Assembly: GCA_037176885.1 (NCBI GenBank)
Contig: JAWWNJ010000005.1
Location: 1,302,001-1,366,000 of the forward strand
Reading direction: 5' to 3'
Length of the DNA stretch: 64,000 nucleotides
Origin: Favolaschia claudopus
Taxonomy: Eukaryota > Basidiomycota > Agaricomycetes > Agaricales > Mycenaceae
Shown in pieces: positions 59,841 through 64,000 of the stretch. Below the pieces are notes generated by a model. The model searched no databases, had not been told where the DNA came from, and worked only from the letters and a program-made list of their open reading frames with translations. Positions within the stretch are counted from its first letter, which is position 1. Each line of letters opens with the position of its first letter. Made by a program: the position numbers and the translations under genes.

Positions 59841-60480
59841 GCCCTTTTTTCACCGGGTTTTGGCCGCCGGCAGGCTAACCCCGCCCCTCCGAACTTCAAG
59901 CAGCGAAGACACCCTCAACCTCACAAGTATCTTGTCGTCGTCGCCGTCGCGCGGCGCCGCGAAGCGGCGCCATAGCCTTGACTATACGTATCGACGTCCG
60001 CCGAGCGGCACTCCATGTCTGTTTTGTCTGTTCACTTTTCCTTCAAACTAACGACTTATTCAGCCATTTTTGCACCGGGATTTGGCCGCCGGCAGGCTAA
60101 CCCCACCTCTCCAGACTTCAAGCAGCATAGACAACCACCACCCCGCAAATGCTTTGACGTTGTCGTCGTCGCGCGGCGCCGCGAAGCGGCGCTATGACCT
60201 TGACTCTACGGATCGCCTTCTGCCGAGCAACAGGTAAGATTTCTTTCCTCTTCCTTATACTCATGCTGACGCCCACCTCAGCCATTTTTGACCGGGTTTT
60301 GGCCGCCGGCAGGCTAACCCCACACCCCCAAACTCCAAGCAGCGAGCCCAACGCCGATCCTTCAACTATTTTGTTGTTGTCGTTGTCGGGCGGCGCCGCT
60401 TCGCGGCGCCATAGTCTTGAGTATACAGATCGACGTCCCGCGAGCGGCGTCGTTCTGAAGATTGTGGTGAGCATTCTCTC
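59835..60480 (+). repeat. Three tandem units of about 220 bp, each with a GC-rich hairpin
   Basis: Units start near 59848, 60070 and 60288 with a CCGGG(T/A)TTTGGCCGCC phrase and then GGCAGGCTAACCCC, followed by a CAAGCAGC box. Each ends with a GGCGCCGC stem, a 3-nt loop and GCGGCGCC: 59953-59971, 60175-60193 and 60392-60410. In unit 2 one stem base differs, and in unit 3 the loop is TTC instead of GAA. After the hairpin comes ATAGYCTTGA-like text and a GAGCGGC box. Between units lie T/C-rich stretches with AG acceptor-like ends. Confidence 0.85.
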
Positions 60481-60629
60481 CAGGTAGTTGTACATCTCCC
60501 GCTTATCCCGCATCCTACTTTTGGAAATTCGATTTTGAACTTCCCGCGAGTGAGCTCGCCGAGCAGCGCGCCAACCCGGTAAGCATCTACTCTATTTCTG
60601 CGTTGAATTCCAGCTCATTTTGCTTCTCA

Positions 60630-61101
60630 GATTATTTTTTCTCCGCTGCGCGGCTCCCAGTTTCCAAGACAGGCCTCACCATCAAAATTCGATTTTTCGC
60701 CGTCCGGCGAGCGGGGTGATTGGTGAGTACCTCGTTTATTCTGAGTGTATCTTTGCTGATGTCTTGCGGGAGATGGCAAATTCTTCTCCGCTGCGCGGCC
60801 GAGATTGTTGAAGGCAAGACCTTTGAAACTTTGATTTTTGGTGTTCCGGCGAGCGAGAGATTGAGTCAGAGGGTTACCAGATGCGTCCCAGTGCAGCTTT
60901 CTGACGGTATTCCTGACTGTTTCGGCTTCCAGGATTTTTTTCTTTCGCTGCGCGGCTGGCGTGCGTCAAGCGCGAAGTTTTCAAGATGCAAGAAATTCTT
61001 CTTCCGCTGCGCGGCATACACGGTGCGTACACTAGCCTTCAATGCTCTCTATCTCAAGCTAATTTTGCGTATACAGCTCAATTTTTTCTTCCGCTGCGCG
61101 G
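60630..61101 (+). repeat. Five dispersed copies of a T-tract plus CGCTGCGCGG motif
   Basis: A pyrimidine tract followed by CCGCTGCGCGGC (or TCGCTGCGCGGC) occurs at 60641-60653, 60786-60799, 60943-60956, 61001-61015 and 61088-61101. Translated in frame each gives a Phe/Leu-Arg-Cys-Ala-type peptide. Between them GGCGAGCGG-type words recur (about 60707, 60847). The spacing is irregular (about 60-160 bp). The core CGCTGCGCGG partly echoes the GC-rich hairpin of the neighbouring 220-bp units. Confidence 0.7.
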
Positions 61102-61547
61102 TGCCGACTTCTTCAAGTTCCCCCAAAGCTTCCTCTCTCTCGCCCCACCCAATCCATTCAATATTGCCCAAAGCGCCAAATCTCGGCCGCAAATCTTCAG
61201 GATCCTTCTCCTACGACCTTCAACCCATCGCAGCGCTCCAAAGCCGCGTTCAAGATTGACTTCAAAATTGCAAGACCCGCAAATTCCGACGTGACTTCAA
61301 ATTCCCCCGAACAACCCCGAACTAAATCTGTAGATCTCGCTTGTAGTTAGTAGATCTAGATCTGTAGAGCCGCCGTAGATAGAGTACGTACCAGGACCCT
61401 TGAAACGAGCCGGGAAACAGGCTTTGTGAAGGTGCAAAAATCAAATTTTTCTTCGCAGCGTGAAAGTGTGAAAATAGAAGAGAAACCCCTTTGAGCCCAA
61501 GACCGAAAAACTATAAGTTTAAGGCTGGTGAGTCGCTTGCGACCTTG
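61102..61547. other. Spacer between repeats
   Basis: AT-mixed sequence with a small TAGATCT-containing repeat near 61330-61365. No gene was recognised. Confidence 0.3.
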
Positions 61548-61614
61548 GTCGCGCGGCGAGCTTAGTCGCGCGGCGAGCTTAGTCGCGCGGCGAGCTTAGT
61601 CGTGCGGTGAGCGT
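61548..61614 (+). repeat. 17-bp minisatellite, about four copies
   Basis: The unit GTCGCGCGGCGAGCTTA is repeated at 61548, 61565, 61582 and, degenerate, at 61599. It lies about 35 nt before the left edge of segmental-duplication copy 2. Confidence 0.9.
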
Positions 61615-62001
61615 GGAGGTGCTTAAGAATTGCCTTTTTGGGACAACGACATATCTTCGTTGGCGAGACGGATATTGTTGTCCAAAGAAATTTTGACTGG
61701 TTCTTCAGAGTAATGATGCGGATTGAGTAGTATAGTCTATACGCTTAGGTTTGAATGTTCACGATGATCACGGAATAAATTCTCTTTTTCAGAGGAAAGC
61801 CACTGTGACGAGTGATGACTCTTTGCAGCTTGATCCTCAACTTGCACCTCGTTATCCAGCGTCTTTCAGCCTTACAGCTCTCAGCCTCCAAAGCTCTTCA
61901 CTCTTGACTCTGTTAAGATAAAACCAATCTGTAGGCAACTCTCGGGGTAGCTTGGATGCCTACGCTCCTGACTTGAGAGGTTTCTCTAGATCAGCTCAAC
62001 A

Positions 62002-62980
62002 ATGTCGATGAAGTCTCAGTTCTACTTGTCTTTGTGCGCCGACGCAGCCTCGAAGGTAAACTTGCCTCTATCCCATGTTCTCTCGCGCTCATAACGCTGC
62101 TTTCCAGTCCACGATGTATTACCAGCTTGGTTCGGTGATCGTACGCCACCAAATCCTTTCATCATATAGCGAGTGCTCGAACTCTGTATCCCAGGTCAAA
62201 GGCGGCAAGGTTATATCTACGGGTTTCAATCATCAGAGGCCCAATTACTGTGAGCCTAGGAACGGCAGGCCCATGTCTATGCACGCGGAGATGGCGAGCA
62301 TCTTCAATGCTACCCGTGGCGCGGCCCCTGCGCTCAAGCAGCAGGTTCAACCGTGCAACGGCTCTGCGGCCGTCACAAAAACAACACCAGCAGCAACAAC
62401 AACAACAACAGCGAAAGGAGCAGCAAAACGAAAAGAAGAAGAAGGCGACGCGGTACGCGGAGGAGTGCAGCAGGGATTTAGAGCGGTTGTCGCCGGGTGC
62501 AAGTCTCGTTCCTTACGAGGCGAAGACGACGAGGAGGCGTGTGTCCTATCAGACTGGTCGACCTGCTCACTATCAGGGTCAAGAGGCAGACGATGCCTGT
62601 GAGGGGAAGGGCGGTGAGTGTTCTGTAGGGCAAGAGGTGACGGGGAAGCAACAGAGGCGATCGCAGCAGCAGCACTCGAAGCTCAACGGGTGCGACTTGT
62701 ACGTATGCCGAACTACAAAGAAGGGTGAGTTCGGCTGCTCCAAGCCTTGTTGGCGGTGGTACGTGCTGTCTGGTTTCTCCGGGGAAAGGAAAGGGAAAGG
62801 CTAATCAACTCTATCTGCAGTGTGTCTTGGTGCCGATGGGCGGGGATCAAGCGAATCTTCCACTGGAGCGTGGAGGAAGGGCGCTTCATCTGTCTGAAGG
62901 TTGGGGACGCGTCGGTTGCGGAGTGCTATGAGACCGTGGCGGATGTGCGGTTGGTCAGGTCTCGAGCGGTTTTGGTGTGA
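62002..62980 (+). CDS. Zinc-dependent deaminase-fold protein, copy 2
   Basis: Five exons: 62002-62055, 62108-62140, 62195-62344, 62391-62758 and 62821-62980 (254 aa), all in phase and with the same intron positions as copy 1. HAE and PCWRC zinc motifs are intact. Changes from copy 1 are confined to the N-terminal half. Both introns in that half differ in length (52 and 54 nt against 52 and 52), the glutamine intron is 46 instead of 49 nt, and the glutamine run is longer; frame is kept in spite of these indels. No stop or frameshift was seen, so this paralogue looks functional. The upstream region still contains the CHO2-derived fragment, so its promoter is essentially copied from the CHO2-deaminase spacer. 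Confidence 0.8.
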
Positions 62981-63018
62981 TGGAATTATTTCTCTATTGC
63001 ATACAGTTTTTTTTTACA

Positions 63019-64000
63019 TCAGCGCTTCATGAATGCCTTTAGCTGGGCGACCTTTTCCACATCTCGACACGTTAAGCTGTACCTGGCCGTGCGCTTCAGC
63101 ACTCCTCCCTCAGACATGACTCGAAGGGCATCCGTCCCGGTCACTCTGTCCCAATTCGCGATCGGCACCCCCAGATCGCTGAGCACGGGTGGTACCTTAG
63201 GGTCCCCGCTCGCCGTAATAGCGTCTTCTTCGATTTCACGTATTCTAGTCGGGTGTAAGGCACAAAAGGTTCTGTCTGCAGCAATGGCGCGGCGCGACTC
63301 ACGCGTGCAAGTGGGAGGAATATAATGCATCTTTGGTGATGACGACCGACCGAGGTTCAAGGAGGGTGGTCATAATAGGTGTAGGGTCAATACTACGTCC
63401 TCCTACTCCTACTTCGCCGTCGCTTTGTGGGGTGTACTGGTAATAGTGGAAAGTACAGTGTGAACCGAGAGAAATGGTTGCCACCAAGGGAAAATATGCG
63501 GGGCCGTCTTCGTGCGGCTGATGTCGCGATAAGTTAAGTATTGGGACTGCTAGCAGAGGCAGTCGATAACGACGGACTGACCATAATGCCTTGAACATCG
63601 GGCTATGAGCTTGGGGAGCTAAGGATAGGGTCGAGTCCTCACCTTGTCCTGCGAGATACTGTCCGTAAACATTTAATGAGCGAGGCGATAACAAGGATCA
63701 AAAAGGCTAACTTCATTCCTTAAATGGAGGTCAAGAGGCGCGTATGAAGAGAGAGAAAGCGGGATGACATGATTATATGGTTTGGTTTCCCGTGTGGAGA
63801 GCCCGCCGGTGTGAAGGCAAGGCTTTTGAGGCGATCGATAATATCGGGGCTGGTAAATGTGAGAATAATTTACTTGCATTGTGGTTGGAGCGCCGTAAAT
63901 ATATGATAAACTTACTAGGTTTCAACGAAAGGAGGCATTGGCTGTGAGACGAGGACATTTTTCGACGTCAGTTCACCGCCTGTATCAAGGTTAATAGAGC
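63019..64000 (-). CDS. AlkB homologue (ALKBH6-like), copy 2, partial
   Basis: Sequence matches copy 1 base for base in the lines compared (offset 9860). Visible exons by correspondence are 63979-63916, 63849 to about 63770, about 63517-63303 and 63244-63019. The first four exons would lie beyond the window end. The same unresolved joins around YLAGQG are present, so whatever is wrong there predates the copying or reflects a splice feature I cannot read. Otherwise as for copy 1. Confidence 0.7.

Larger units (their letters stand above)
61650..64000 (+). repeat. Segmental duplication, copy 2 (direct, cut by window end)
   Basis: Counterpart of 51775-54140. It starts with the same CHO2 3' coding end, here without the rest of CHO2, so that part is a dead 3' fragment. 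It carries a second deaminase gene and the 3' part of a second AlkB-like gene. The right part looks identical to copy 1 over about 1.5 kb and the left part is diverged. Confidence 0.95.

Noticed and set aside
62075..62602. 175-codon plus-strand frame in deaminase copy 2
   Set aside because: It reads through two introns and stops before the PCWRC motif. The five-exon model restores the zinc site.
1..64000. tRNA, rRNA or CRISPR arrays
   Set aside because: None noticed while reading. CRISPR is not expected in a fungal nucleus. tRNAs were not excluded by computation; tRNAscan would decide.

Overview
The window is nuclear DNA of a filamentous basidiomycete, most likely an Agaricomycete. Nearly every gene is cut by many short GT-AG introns (mostly 45-80 nt), some exons are only 8-16 nt, and the gene families fit: a split Zn2Cys6 factor, large Agaricomycete F-box-like proteins, a Ran1-type kinase, AKR1, DNA polymerase lambda with a BRCT domain, and CHO2. 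Exon models were built by hand from reading frames, splice sites and remembered family motifs. No alignment or search was run.

Layout. 1-3.5 kb: degenerate tandem repeats without a recognisable gene. 3.5-20.7 kb: a degenerate kinase-like gene, a possible small ORF, a Zn2Cys6 transcription factor, a 13-exon protein of a basidiomycete family of unknown function, three paralogous F-box-like genes (two on the minus strand, one on the plus) and, between them, translation factor eEF1B-alpha. 20.7-27.2 kb: gene-poor DNA with a telomere-like tract and a small inverted repeat next to a truncated, frameshifted NAD(P)-binding (NmrA-like) pseudogene. 29-35.3 kb: a Ser/Thr kinase, an MFS anion:cation symporter with one apparent frameshift, and a secreted muconate-cyclase-like beta-propeller protein. 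36.8-51.8 kb: a dense housekeeping block of AKR1-type palmitoyltransferase, a multi-pass membrane protein, a SAM methyltransferase, DNA polymerase X/lambda (19 exons) and phosphatidylethanolamine N-methyltransferase CHO2 (18 exons).

51.8-64 kb is the most unusual part. A segment of about 2.4 kb, starting in the last coding bases of CHO2 and carrying a zinc deaminase gene and an AlkB-homologue gene tail to tail, occurs twice in direct orientation and runs off the window end. The left third of the two copies differs at many positions and indels; the right two thirds look identical by eye. The roughly 7 kb between them is packed with unusual repeats: a tandemly duplicated possible gene, a minus-strand series of splice-donor-like sites, three about 220-bp units each carrying a GC-rich hairpin, five copies of a T-tract plus CGCTGCGCGG motif, and a 17-bp minisatellite next to the second copy.

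The genes do not form one pathway. Links that can be named are membrane lipid and protein modification (CHO2, AKR1), DNA repair (polymerase lambda, and possibly the AlkB homologue) and aromatic or small-molecule handling (muconate-cyclase-like protein beside an MFS symporter).
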